A DNA stretch of 60,688 nt, from assembly GCA_036493475.1 (NCBI GenBank), contig DASXPS010000194.1, positions 1 through 60,688 of the forward strand. Direction: 5' to 3'. This DNA is from Sporichthyaceae bacterium. Its GTDB lineage: Bacteria > Actinomycetota > Actinomycetes > Sporichthyales > Sporichthyaceae. A program made the translations under genes and the position numbers. The stretch's first letter is position 1; each line of letters begins with the position of its first letter. The notes below the pieces were generated by a model. It ran no database searches, had not been told where the DNA came from, and saw only the letters and a program-made list of their open reading frames with translations. Positions 8,240 through 17,551 of this stretch are shown here, piece by piece.

Positions 8240-8641
8240 TTATTTCTTGATTGTGATCGTTGCCGTCATCTTCCGGTGATAGAAGCAAACGACCTTGTAG
8301 GTGCCCGGCTTGGTGGGCATCTTGAATGTCTTCTTCTGGCCGGCGTCCACGTCCGGGGCGATGTCCCCGCCGCTGGAGTTGGGATTGGCCCGCAAATAGG
8401 CCTCGGTACTGATGTTGTGCGTGGCGACGTCGTCGTTCTCCTCGGTCCAGGTGTCACCGGGCATGGCGGTGATCGTGGTCGGGAGAAACGCGAAGTCGGC
8501 GAACACGATGGTCCTCGGCGGTGCCGATACCGGGCCCGGCGCGACGTTGCTGTTGTTGGTGTTGCCGCCGCCACCGCAGGCGGCCAGACCGGCGACGAGC
8601 GCGACGGCGGCGGCCGTGTACCCGGCTCGGCTGGTCCTCAT
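8240..8641 (-). CDS. Cupredoxin (blue copper) lipoprotein
   Basis: A 133-residue extracytoplasmic lipoprotein: signal peptide with LAAC (Cys22), a Gly/Asn linker, then one cupredoxin domain. All type 1 copper ligands are visible: His75 (VATHNIS), Cys119, His122 and Met125 in VVCFYHRKM. Such proteins carry single electrons or bind copper at the outer face of the membrane. The start is 10 nt after the DUF58 stop and has a GAGGGACGAGGG ribosome binding site, so it is probably the distal part of the MoxR-DUF58 operon. Confidence 0.85.
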   Translation of the reverse strand: MRTSRAGYTAAAVALVAGLAACGGGGNTNNSNVAPGPVSAPPRTIVFADFAFLPTTITAMPGDTWTEENDDVATHNISTEAYLRANPNSSGGDIAPDVDAGQKKTFKMPTKPGTYKVVCFYHRKMTATITIKK

Positions 8642-8651
8642 CCCTCGTCCC

Positions 8652-9941
8652 TCAACGGCTTGCTGCCTTCAGTGCAAGGTACGCGTCGGCGAGTGCCGGT
8701 GGCAGTTCGTCGGGACCGGCCGCGACCACCCGCACGCCCCGGCGGGTCAGCAGCGCTCCGGTCGCCGCGCGCTCGGAGCGGGTGCGCTCGGCGGCGGCTG
8801 CGGCGTACACCGCCTCGGCGTCCCCGCGTCCCGCGGCCAACTGGGCCACCCGGGTGTCATCGACGGCGGCCAGCAGCAGTCGGTGGCGGGCCAGCAGCGC
8901 GGGCAGCACCGGCAGCAGGCCGTCGGTGACCGGGGCGGCGTCCAACGTGGAGATGAGCACCCCCAGCGCGTCGCGGCCGGCCCGACGCAGTACCTCCGAC
9001 GCGAGTCCGCGCATGTCGGTCTCCACCAGATCGGCCTCGACCCCGGCCAGCGCGGACACCAGATCCGGCAGCAACCGACCCGGCCGGGCGTCGGTGACCG
9101 CGGCCCGCACCCGCCGGTCGTAGACGAGCAGGTCGACCCGGTCCCCGGCGGCCGAGGCCAACGCGGCCAGCAGCAGCGCGGCGTCCATCGCGGCGTCCAG
9201 TCGGGGGGCGTCGCCGACCCGGCCGGCGGCGGTGCGTCCGGAGTCCAGCACCACCAGGACCCGACGGTCGCGCTCCGGCCGCCAGGTGCGCACCGCGACC
9301 TCGGTGCGTCGCGCACTGGCCCGCCAGTCGATGGAGCGCACGTCGTCGCCGTCCACCCAGGAGCGCAGCGAGTCGAACTCGGTGCCGGCCCCGCGGACCC
9401 GAGCCGCGTTGCGTCCGTCGAGCACCCGCAATCGGTCCAGGCGGGACGGCAGATGTCGGCGGCTGCCGAACTCCGGCAGGACCCGCAGCGTCCACGGCAC
9501 CCGGTGGGCCCGTTGTCTCCCGGCCAATCCCAGGGGGCCCACCGAGCGCACCGTGACCCGGTCGGGATGGCGATCGCCGCGCCGGGTCGGGTGCAACGTG
9601 GTGGTCAGTAGCCGGCCCTCGCCGCGCGGTAGATCGAGCTGATGATACGTCAGATTTGCACCGGCGCTGGGCGCCCAGGCATCCCGCAGTCGCCCGCGCA
9701 GCCGACGCGGGCCGATGTTGGTGACCCGCAGGGTGAGCGTCGCGGACTCACCCAGGCGCAGCGCGGTCGGACCGTCCCGGTCGAACCGCAGATCGCGCGG
9801 TCGGGCTGCAACCAGCAGATCGAGCAGCACCCCGCACACCAACACGGCCTCGACGCCCAGCACCGCGGTGCCTGACCCGACCACCCAGACCACCGCCGCG
9901 CCGAGTGCGGCGAGCAGGGCGGTGCGTCCGGTCAGCGCCAT
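8652..9941 (-). CDS. DUF58 domain protein (MoxR-associated, von Willebrand A-like)
   Basis: The 429-residue product has two N-terminal membrane helices (residues 5-45), an Ig-like region with VRSVGPLGL, and the DUF58 signature RSWVDGDDVRSIDWRASARR followed by a von Willebrand factor A fold (VLVVLDSGRTAAG). Its ATG follows the MoxR stop after a single base, implying translational coupling. MoxR AAA+ proteins and DUF58 partners are thought to act as chaperone-like complexes that mature membrane or envelope proteins. The MIDAS-like segment reads DSGRT instead of the usual DxSxS, so metal binding is uncertain. Confidence 0.9.
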   Translation of the reverse strand: MALTGRTALLAALGAAVVWVVGSGTAVLGVEAVLVCGVLLDLLVAARPRDLRFDRDGPTALRLGESATLTLRVTNIGPRRLRGRLRDAWAPSAGANLTYHQLDLPRGEGRLLTTTLHPTRRGDRHPDRVTVRSVGPLGLAGRQRAHRVPWTLRVLPEFGSRRHLPSRLDRLRVLDGRNAARVRGAGTEFDSLRSWVDGDDVRSIDWRASARRTEVAVRTWRPERDRRVLVVLDSGRTAAGRVGDAPRLDAAMDAALLLAALASAAGDRVDLLVYDRRVRAAVTDARPGRLLPDLVSALAGVEADLVETDMRGLASEVLRRAGRDALGVLISTLDAAPVTDGLLPVLPALLARHRLLLAAVDDTRVAQLAAGRGDAEAVYAAAAAERTRSERAATGALLTRRGVRVVAAGPDELPPALADAYLALKAASR

Positions 9942-9942
9942 C

Positions 9943-10945
<1,003 letters not shown>

Positions 10946-10953
<8 letters not shown>

Positions 10954-12112
10954 CGGGCGGCCTCCTGCCGTCGCGAACATCGTGCTCGATCCCGTCCAGG
11001 GCATCGGCCAACGCCACCAGTTCGGCGTCGGAGTCCGGCGCCTGACCGAACAGCAGGGCGCCGACGTCGGTTGCCGGACGAGAGGTGTGTGCGGCGATGG
11101 CCTCGACCAGCGCCCGCGGCTCGGTTTGCCCACCGTGCAGCCCGAACCGGGCCGACAACCGGCGCACCGCGGCCTCGCGCAGGGCCGTGGCCGCGCGCTG
11201 CCGCGCCCCGGTCCGGCGATAGAGCCGCGCCAGGCCCTCGGTGCTCTCCGCCGCGCGCACAGTGACCGGCAGCGGTTCGGTGACCACCGGCCCCAACCGC
11301 CGGGCACGCCACAGCGCGAGCACCCCCACGGCCACCGCCAGTTGCGCAGCGGCCCACTTCAACGGGGTGGGCAACAAGGCGGTCAGCGGCTTGCGTCCGC
11401 CGGCGGCCAGGGCCGGGTCGTCCAGTTGTGGGCGGAACCACACGAGGTCGCGGCGTTCGCCGAGCAAGGCCAGCGCCAGCGCCGCGTTGCCCGCGGCGTC
11501 CAGCCGGGCGTTGGTCAGCGGGGCGCCGCTGCCCAACGCGGTGCGCGTATCGATCCGGGCCAACGGGGCGGCCCGGTCGTTGGCGTAACACAACTCGCCG
11601 CCCGCGATGCCGGGGCCGGCCCGGTAGCCGAAGCCGCCAAGTTGAACCCGCCCCGCGCGCACCGCCGCGGGCAGCGTGCACAGCGGATCCCGGATTCCCA
11701 CGTCGGACATGCTCACCGCGGTCAGCTCCGGCATCGCCGCGGACAGCGACTGCGGACCGGGCGCGATGAGCAGCACCCCCGGCGCACCGTCCACCAGGTC
11801 CCGCAATGCCTTACCGGGCAACAGATCCGGGCCGGTGATCAGCAACGTGGCACCGGGTTCGGCGCTGCGCGCGGCGGCCACCGAGCGGGCTACATGTACC
11901 TGGACGCCGGCGTCGGTGAGCAGTTGCGTCACGGCGTGCGCACCGCCCGGTTCGTAGGAATCCGGGTCCAGGTCACCGGCGTTGCCGCGCGCGGCCAGGG
12001 TGGCGATGCCCGCGGTCACCGCGACCAGCAGCACGAGCAACAACAACGGCACTCGCGCCGACCGGCGCGCGGCGGTAACGGTCACGTCGGGGGCGGCATC
12101 CGACGCCCTCAT
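10946..12112 (-). CDS. DUF4350 domain membrane protein
   Basis: A 388-residue protein with one N-terminal membrane helix (residues 22-41), an extracytoplasmic GATase-like DUF4350 domain beginning DSYEPGGAHAVTQLLTDAGVQV, a second helix near residue 260 (LKWAAAQLAVAVGVLALW) and a cytoplasmic helical tail. This is the normal companion of MoxR/DUF58 in actinobacteria. It overlaps the upstream DUF4129 gene by 4 nt (ATGA) and the MoxR gene by 8 nt. The enzymatic residues of a true glutamine amidotransferase are not evident, so a binding role is more likely. Confidence 0.88.
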
Positions 12113-12741
12113 CGCAGCACCGGTTCGCTCGCCCGTGCCCCGCGCACCGTGACGTCCGCGGCCGCCACCACGTCGTGCCCGGCCCGGTCACCGACCCGGC
12201 CGCCGTAGCGGATCTCGTCGAAGACCCCGGCGGCCGCATGCACCGGGCCGGCCGCGCTGGGTCGCAGACCGGCCACCTCGGCGGCGACCTCGTTCGCGGT
12301 ACGACCGGGCCGCGGCACCAGGAGCCCGCGTTCCTCACAGCCGCGCACCAACGCCCGGAAGCGTTCCACGGTCGCGGCGCTGAGGTCTCCCGCGGCCAGG
12401 GCCGCGTCGGCGGCGGCGTGGTGGTCGGCCGCGCTGCGGAGCTCGCTGTGGAAGACCGGGGCGGAGCGCCGGTACGCCTTGCGCAGTGGGCCGAGCCGCG
12501 TGCGGATCCCGATCAGGACCAGCGCCACCAGGCCGATCAGCAGCAGGATCGCCAACCGATTCCCCGGCGTCGGACCGGAGGCGCGGTCGAAGGCCCCCTG
12601 CACCCAGTCGACCAATCGGGTGGCCAACCGCTGGAACAAGGTGGGGTCGTGGGCGTGATAGGCGGGCTTGGTCAGTTCGCTGTGCGCGGCGGCGCGGGCG
12701 ACGTCGGGGTCCGGCACCACCGGAATATCGACAACGATCAT
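12109..12741 (-). CDS. DUF4129 domain membrane protein
   Basis: The ATG at 12741 overlaps the upstream stop by 4 nt (ATGA). The 210-residue product has a short extracytoplasmic N-terminus with a helix-rich part, one membrane helix (ILLLIGLVALVLIGI) and a C-terminal cytoplasmic DUF4129 domain with RFRALVRGCEERGLLVPRPGRTANEVA, the typical signature. DUF4129 proteins occur with MoxR, DUF58 and transglutaminase-like proteins; the molecular job is not known. Expression should be coupled to the genes on either side. Confidence 0.88.
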   Translation of the reverse strand: MIVVDIPVVPDPDVARAAAHSELTKPAYHAHDPTLFQRLATRLVDWVQGAFDRASGPTPGNRLAILLLIGLVALVLIGIRTRLGPLRKAYRRSAPVFHSELRSAADHHAAADAALAAGDLSAATVERFRALVRGCEERGLLVPRPGRTANEVAAEVAGLRPSAAGPVHAAAGVFDEIRYGGRVGDRAGHDVVAAADVTVRGARASEPVLR

Positions 12742-13937
12742 CGGGCGATCTGCGCTGCCGCGGCGCGGGCCAGCGTCAGGTCCAGGCCCTCGCGGCGCAT
12801 CCGCAGGTCCACGTAGAGCAGCGCGGTCACCCCGGCGCTGAACGGATACGTGACCACCCCGGCGATCGCCACGCCGATCATCATGAACAGGTAGAAGGCC
12901 ACCCCCGGATGACCCGCGGTGCCGGAGACGGCCAGCCCGACGCCGAGGAACGGCAACGCGAGCATGCCGGTGGCCATTTGAGTGATCACCTGGGTGAGCA
13001 GCAGGATCCCCAGCACGCGCCAGAAGCTGCCGCGCACCAATCGCAGCGAGCGGCGAATCGCCGTGCCGATCGTCGCCTTCTCCAACACCAGCGCGGGGGC
13101 GGCGACGCCCAGTCGCACGAAGAGCAGCACCGCGCACGGCACCGCCGCCAACTCGCCGAGGAAGCCGATTCCCCAACCGGCGTCGGAGTTGGTGCTCAAT
13201 CCGATCGCGAGGCCGAGCAGCACCGGCACTGCGAGGATCGCCGCGACCAGGGTCAGCACCGAGAACGACAATCCGACCAGCCGCCACAACCGCGGGCGGG
13301 CCTGCGTCCACGCCGCCCGAGGGGTGATCTCCTCGCCGAGCACTGCGCGGGACATCACCACCGTCAACACGCCCTGCAGCACGATCTGCGCGAGCAGCCC
13401 GATGACGGTCGCCACAGCCTGCGCGGACTGGGTGGCCGCGTCGCCCGAGGTATCCACGCTGTTGTTGCCCAGCGCCGAGGTGTCGCGCAGGACCAGATAC
13501 AGCGCGGCCGCCTGTAGCACGGTGACCACGGTGACCACGGCCGCCGCGAAGCCCAACTGCACCTGCCAGTAGCGGCGCATGGTGGACCACGCGCCGTCCA
13601 GGATCTCCCCGATGCCCAGTGGCCGAAGTGGGACCACGCCGGGCCGTGCCGGCTGCGCGCTCGGCGGGACCCAGCCAGGCGGCAGCGACATGCCGGGCCC
13701 GCCGGGCGGGGGCGGTGGACCGTAGCCCGGTCCGGGGCGGGGCGCAGGCGGATAGACCGGGGGAGCGCCCCAGCCGGCCGCCGGGGTCTGCGCCGATGGG
13801 GCGGGTGCCGGCGGCTCCGGGGCGGGGGTGGGCAGCACCCACGCGGGCGGCTGCACGCCGGCCCAGGCGCCGCTCGGCGCAGCCGGCTGGGCCGGCGATG
13901 TGGACTCCGCCGCCGGGTCCTCAGCCATGGCGATCAT
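12738..13937 (-). CDS. Multipass membrane protein with Pro-rich N-terminus (GPDPase-membrane-domain type)
   Basis: First gene of the leftward MoxR operon. The first 100 or so residues are Pro/Ala/Gly-rich and likely cytoplasmic and disordered. After the LRPLGIGEILDGAWSTMRRYW motif, typical of actinobacterial proteins related to the membrane domain of glycerophosphoryl diester phosphodiesterases, come about six membrane helices. There is no catalytic GDPD domain. ATG at 13937 is used; ATG at 13928 is an alternative. It is divergent from mtnA, with a palindrome-rich region between them. Confidence 0.8.
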   Translation of the reverse strand: MIAMAEDPAAESTSPAQPAAPSGAWAGVQPPAWVLPTPAPEPPAPAPSAQTPAAGWGAPPVYPPAPRPGPGYGPPPPPGGPGMSLPPGWVPPSAQPARPGVVPLRPLGIGEILDGAWSTMRRYWQVQLGFAAAVVTVVTVLQAAALYLVLRDTSALGNNSVDTSGDAATQSAQAVATVIGLLAQIVLQGVLTVVMSRAVLGEEITPRAAWTQARPRLWRLVGLSFSVLTLVAAILAVPVLLGLAIGLSTNSDAGWGIGFLGELAAVPCAVLLFVRLGVAAPALVLEKATIGTAIRRSLRLVRGSFWRVLGILLLTQVITQMATGMLALPFLGVGLAVSGTAGHPGVAFYLFMMIGVAIAGVVTYPFSAGVTALLYVDLRMRREGLDLTLARAAAAQIAR

Positions 13938-13996
13938 CGTGCCACGGACCCGGCTCGGCCCCGGCCCCCCGATGCTGCGGGTGGTGGCCCGCGCTT

Positions 13997-14070
13997 GCGC
14001 ATGTCATGCGCAATAGGGCCTTGTCAGGCGTCTGGACGCCTGACAAGACCCCACGACGCATGTCATGCGC
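13997..14070. promoter_or_regulatory. Operator-like palindrome with flanking repeats between the MoxR operon and mtnA
   Basis: A perfect 13-bp inverted repeat, CTTGTCAGGCGTC (14020-14032) and its complement (14035-14047), has a 2-nt centre. It is flanked on each side by the same 14-nt word CGCATGTCATGCGC (13998-14011 and 14057-14070), itself nearly palindromic. The block lies 60 nt upstream of one operon and 24 nt upstream of the mtnA start, so it could control both. A binding protein cannot be named; a mobile palindromic repeat is the alternative. Confidence 0.6.
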
Positions 14071-14093
14071 TCGCCGTCGGGCAGGATCGGGGC

Positions 14094-15092
14094 GTGTACC
14101 GAGCCCTGTACTGGAGCGATGAGCCCGCGGTCATGCTGCTGGACCAGACCCGCCTGCCGGCCGAAAGCGTCGAACTGAGCTGCCCCGACGTGGCGAGCCT
14201 GGTCGATGCCATCAAGCGGTTGGCCGTCCGCGGCGCACCGCTGCTCGGCATCGCGGGCGGCTACGGGATAGCTCTGGCGGTGGCCCGCGGGGAGGACGTC
14301 GAGACCGCCGCTTACGACCTGGCGCACGCGCGGCCCACCGCGGTGAACCTGACCAAGGGGGTGGTCCGGGTGTTCGCCGCGTACCGCGACAGCGGCGGCG
14401 ACCCGGCAGCCACCCTGGCCGCGGCGCGGGCGTTGCACGCCGAGGAGGACGCGGCCGCCGAGGCCCTGGCCACGCACGGGTTGACCCTCATCGAGCCCGG
14501 CGCGCGGGTGCTCACCCACTGCAACACCGGCGCGCTGGCCACCGGCGGTGCGGGCAGTGCGTTCGGGGTGGCGCTGGCCGCGCACAAAGCCGGCAAGTTG
14601 GCGCACCTGTGGGTGGGCGAGACCCGTCCGCTGCTGCAGGGCGCCCGGCTGACTGCCTGGGAGGCCGCCGCCCACGGCATCCCGCACACGGTGCTGGTCG
14701 ACGGGGCCGCCGCGTCGCTGATGTCCACCGACCAAGTTGACCTGGTGCTGGTCGGGGCCGACCGAATCGCCGAGGACGGCACGGTGGCGAACAAGGTCGG
14801 CACGTACGGCCTTGCGGTGGTCGCGACGTACCTGGGCATCCCGTTCGTGGTGGTTGCCCCGTGCAGCACCATCGACCTGGCGACCCCGCAGGCTGCCGCG
14901 ATCACCGTGGAGCAGCGCGACGCCACCGAGGTGACCACCTTCGCCGGGCAGCTGGTGACCCCGGCCGACAGCCCGGCCTGGAACCCGGCGTTCGACCTCA
15001 CCCCCGCCGGGTTGATCACCGCGCTGGTCACCGAGCGCGGGGTGCTGCGCCACCCCGACCGCGCCGGGATCGCAGAACTTGTCGCCCGGTGA
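14094..15092 (+). CDS. mtnA: S-methyl-5-thioribose-1-phosphate isomerase
   Basis: Converts 5-methylthioribose-1-phosphate to methylthioribulose-1-phosphate in methionine salvage. The 332-residue product has the family blocks VRGAPLLGIAGGYG, RPTAVNL, LTHCNTGALATGG with the catalytic-type Cys, VGETRPLLQGARLTAWE, VLVGADRIAEDGTVANKVGTY with the catalytic Asp, and FDLTPAGLIT near the end. GTG at 14094 matches the usual N-terminus; longer upstream reading would include the palindromes. There is no strong ribosome binding site, and CAGGAT sits 6 nt before the start, so leaderless translation is possible. No other salvage genes are adjacent. Confidence 0.95.
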   Translation: MYRALYWSDEPAVMLLDQTRLPAESVELSCPDVASLVDAIKRLAVRGAPLLGIAGGYGIALAVARGEDVETAAYDLAHARPTAVNLTKGVVRVFAAYRDSGGDPAATLAAARALHAEEDAAAEALATHGLTLIEPGARVLTHCNTGALATGGAGSAFGVALAAHKAGKLAHLWVGETRPLLQGARLTAWEAAAHGIPHTVLVDGAAASLMSTDQVDLVLVGADRIAEDGTVANKVGTYGLAVVATYLGIPFVVVAPCSTIDLATPQAAAITVEQRDATEVTTFAGQLVTPADSPAWNPAFDLTPAGLITALVTERGVLRHPDRAGIAELVAR

Positions 15093-15128
15093 GCCGTCAT
15101 CATGGCGCCGAAGTGCAACGATGACCCC

Positions 15129-15806
15129 ATGAAGTCGCGTGTGCTGGTGGTGGACGACGACACCGCGCTGGCCGAGATGCTCACCATCGTGCTGCGCAGC
15201 GAGGGGTTCGAGCCGATCGTGTGTGGCGACGGGGACAGCGCCTTGGCCGCGTTCCGGGAGCGCAAACCGGACCTGGTGCTGCTGGATCTGATGCTGCCGG
15301 GACGCAACGGGATCGACGTGTGCCGGGCGATCCGGGCCGAGTCCGGGGTGCCCATCGTGATGCTCACCGCCAAGTCCGACACCGTCGACGTAGTGCTCGG
15401 CCTGGAGTCCGGCGCCGATGACTACGTGGTCAAGCCGTTCAAACCCAAGGAACTGGTGGCCCGGGTTCGCGCCCGGCTGCGCCGGCAGGAGGAGCCGACG
15501 CCGGCCGCGCTGCAGATCGCGGACCTGGACATCGACGTGGCCGGGCACTCGGTCAAACGCGACGGCACCGCGATCTCGCTGACCCCGCTGGAGTTCGACC
15601 TGCTGGTCGCGTTGGCCCGCAAACCCTGGCAGGTGTTCACCCGCGAGGTGCTGCTGGAGCAGGTGTGGGGTTACCGACACGCGGCGGACACCCGGCTGGT
15701 CAATGTGCACGTGCAGCGGCTGCGCTCGAAGATCGAGCACGACCCCGAGCACCCGGAGATCGTGGTCACCGTGCGCGGGGTCGGTTACAAGGCGGGGCCC
15801 GCCTAG
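15129..15806 (+). CDS. mtrA: Two-component response regulator MtrA (OmpR family)
   Basis: A 225-residue regulator with receiver domain (acidic pocket VVDDD, phosphoacceptor Asp53, switch region and VVKPF Lys) and an OmpR winged-helix DNA-binding domain (LTPLEFDLLVALARKPWQVFTREVLLEQVWGY, then VNVHVQRLRSKIE). Its near identity to the actinobacterial MtrA consensus and its place in front of mtrB and lpqB fix the name. MtrA controls cell-wall hydrolase and division genes in actinobacteria. The ATG at 15129 is chosen because the receiver fold starts right there; AACGAT 6 nt upstream could serve a leaderless transcript. Confidence 0.96.
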   Translation: MKSRVLVVDDDTALAEMLTIVLRSEGFEPIVCGDGDSALAAFRERKPDLVLLDLMLPGRNGIDVCRAIRAESGVPIVMLTAKSDTVDVVLGLESGADDYVVKPFKPKELVARVRARLRRQEEPTPAALQIADLDIDVAGHSVKRDGTAISLTPLEFDLLVALARKPWQVFTREVLLEQVWGYRHAADTRLVNVHVQRLRSKIEHDPEHPEIVVTVRGVGYKAGPA

Positions 15807-15844
15807 TGGGTTTGCCTCTGGCAACGATTGAGAGGTAGCAGGCC

Positions 15845-17551
15845 GTGATCGGCCGGTTCCTGCGGCGCGTGGCGCGGCTGCCCGGGCGGTTGTTGCGCGG
15901 CCTGGTGCGCTCCTGGCGCCGGTCCATCACGCTGCGCGTGGTCACCGCGACGTTGGTGTTGTCGGTGACCGTGCTCGCGTTGTTGGGCCAGTTGGTGATG
16001 CGCGGGGTGCGCGACGGTCTGGTCGACTCCAAGGTGTCCGCCTCCCGGGCGCAGGCCGCCGCCGGGTTCGCCGCAGCGCAGTCCCGATTGGAGGCCGCCG
16101 GTACGCCGCAGCGGGCCAACGTGGGGCAGTTGCTCACCCAGATCGTGACCGCGCTGCGCGACCAGGCGGGTTCGTCCAGCCTGTATGAGTTGGTGCTGGT
16201 GCCCTCACCGACGGTGGACGCCGATGTGCCCGCCGGCCGGTTGCGCATCGCCACCGGTGGGGTGCGCCCGGCCAGCGTGCCGACCGCGATGGCCGATGCG
16301 CTGGCCGAGGAACCCGGCTCGCGCGCGGACCGGTTCGCCTCGATCTGTTTCGGCGGTACCGATGACCCGTGTCCACCGAACGCGCCGCGGGTGCCCGCGT
16401 TCGTGGTGGGCACGCAGTACAACATCTCCGGGGCGGGTGCCTACCAGCTGTACTTCCTGTTCCCGATGACCGGGGAGGCCAAGACGCTGGACCTGGTCCG
16501 CTCCCGGTTGACGGTGGCCGCGGTGGCGCTGCTGGTCCTGCTCGGCGCGATCGCCGCATTGGTCACCCGCAGCGTCGTGCAGCCGGTCCGCTCGGCGGCC
16601 CGGGTGGCCGAACGGTTGGCCGCGGGTGCGTTGGCCGAACGCATGGTGGAGCGCGGCGAGGACGACTTCGCCAAGCTGGCGAGCTCGTTCAACGGCATGG
16701 CCTCGGCGTTGCAGCGCCAGATTCGTCAGCTGGAAGACCTGTCCCGGCTGCAGCAGCGGTTCGTCTCCGACGTCTCCCACGAACTGCGCACCCCGTTGAC
16801 CACGGTGCGGATGGCCGCGGACGTGCTCTACGACGGCCGCGAGGACTATCCGGCGCCGGCCGCGCGGTCCGCCGAGCTGATGCACGATCAGTTGGAGCGG
16901 TTCGAGGCGCTGCTCGGGGAACTGCTGGAGATCTCCCGGTTCGACGCCGGCGCCGCGGTGGTGGAGGCCGAGTCGACCGATCTGCGCACGCTGGTGCGCC
17001 GGGTGGTGGACGGCATCGAGGCGATGGCCGCCGCGCAGTACGGCAGCCACATTCGCGTGGAGGAGCCGAACCGGGAGTGTGTGGCGGACATCGACCCCCG
17101 CCGCATCGAACGCATCGTGCGCAACCTGCTGCTCAACGCGCTGGAACACGGCGAGGGCCGTGACGTGCGCATCCGGGTGGCGGTCGACGACGAGGCGGTC
17201 GCGGTCAGCGTGCGGGATTACGGTGTCGGCCTGCGTTCCGGGGAGGCGGCGTTGGTGTTCAACCGGTTCTGGCGGGCCGACCCGGCCCGGGCCCGGGTCA
17301 GCGGCGGCACCGGCCTGGGCCTGTCCATCGCGTTGGAGGACGCGCACCTGCACGGTGGGTGGCTGGAGGCCTGGGGTGAACCGCGGGCCGGCGCACAGTT
17401 CCGCTTGACGTTGCCCCGCACCGCCGGTGCCACGCTGGGCGAATCGCCGATCCCGCTGGAACCGGTGGACCGGCGCGGGCCGCGGCGCCCGCCGGTGCCC
17501 GGGCCGCACCACGCCCCGGAGCAGGACCCGAAAGTGGGTCGCGATGCGTGA
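15845..17551 (+). CDS. mtrB: Sensor histidine kinase MtrB
   Basis: Partner of MtrA. The 568-residue kinase has a membrane helix at about residues 32-55, a roughly 170-residue extracytoplasmic sensor, a second helix (VAAVALLVLLGAIAALVTRSV), a HAMP domain, the HisKA box with VSDVSHELRTPLTTV (phosphorylated His312) and an HATPase_c domain with N box LLLNALEHG, DYGVGL and GGTGLGLSI. The start is GTG at 15845, 38 nt after mtrA. The last 8 nt overlap lpqB (ATGCGTGA), so the three genes form one translationally linked operon. Confidence 0.96.
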   Translation: MIGRFLRRVARLPGRLLRGLVRSWRRSITLRVVTATLVLSVTVLALLGQLVMRGVRDGLVDSKVSASRAQAAAGFAAAQSRLEAAGTPQRANVGQLLTQIVTALRDQAGSSSLYELVLVPSPTVDADVPAGRLRIATGGVRPASVPTAMADALAEEPGSRADRFASICFGGTDDPCPPNAPRVPAFVVGTQYNISGAGAYQLYFLFPMTGEAKTLDLVRSRLTVAAVALLVLLGAIAALVTRSVVQPVRSAARVAERLAAGALAERMVERGEDDFAKLASSFNGMASALQRQIRQLEDLSRLQQRFVSDVSHELRTPLTTVRMAADVLYDGREDYPAPAARSAELMHDQLERFEALLGELLEISRFDAGAAVVEAESTDLRTLVRRVVDGIEAMAAAQYGSHIRVEEPNRECVADIDPRRIERIVRNLLLNALEHGEGRDVRIRVAVDDEAVAVSVRDYGVGLRSGEAALVFNRFWRADPARARVSGGTGLGLSIALEDAHLHGGWLEAWGEPRAGAQFRLTLPRTAGATLGESPIPLEPVDRRGPRRPPVPGPHHAPEQDPKVGRDA

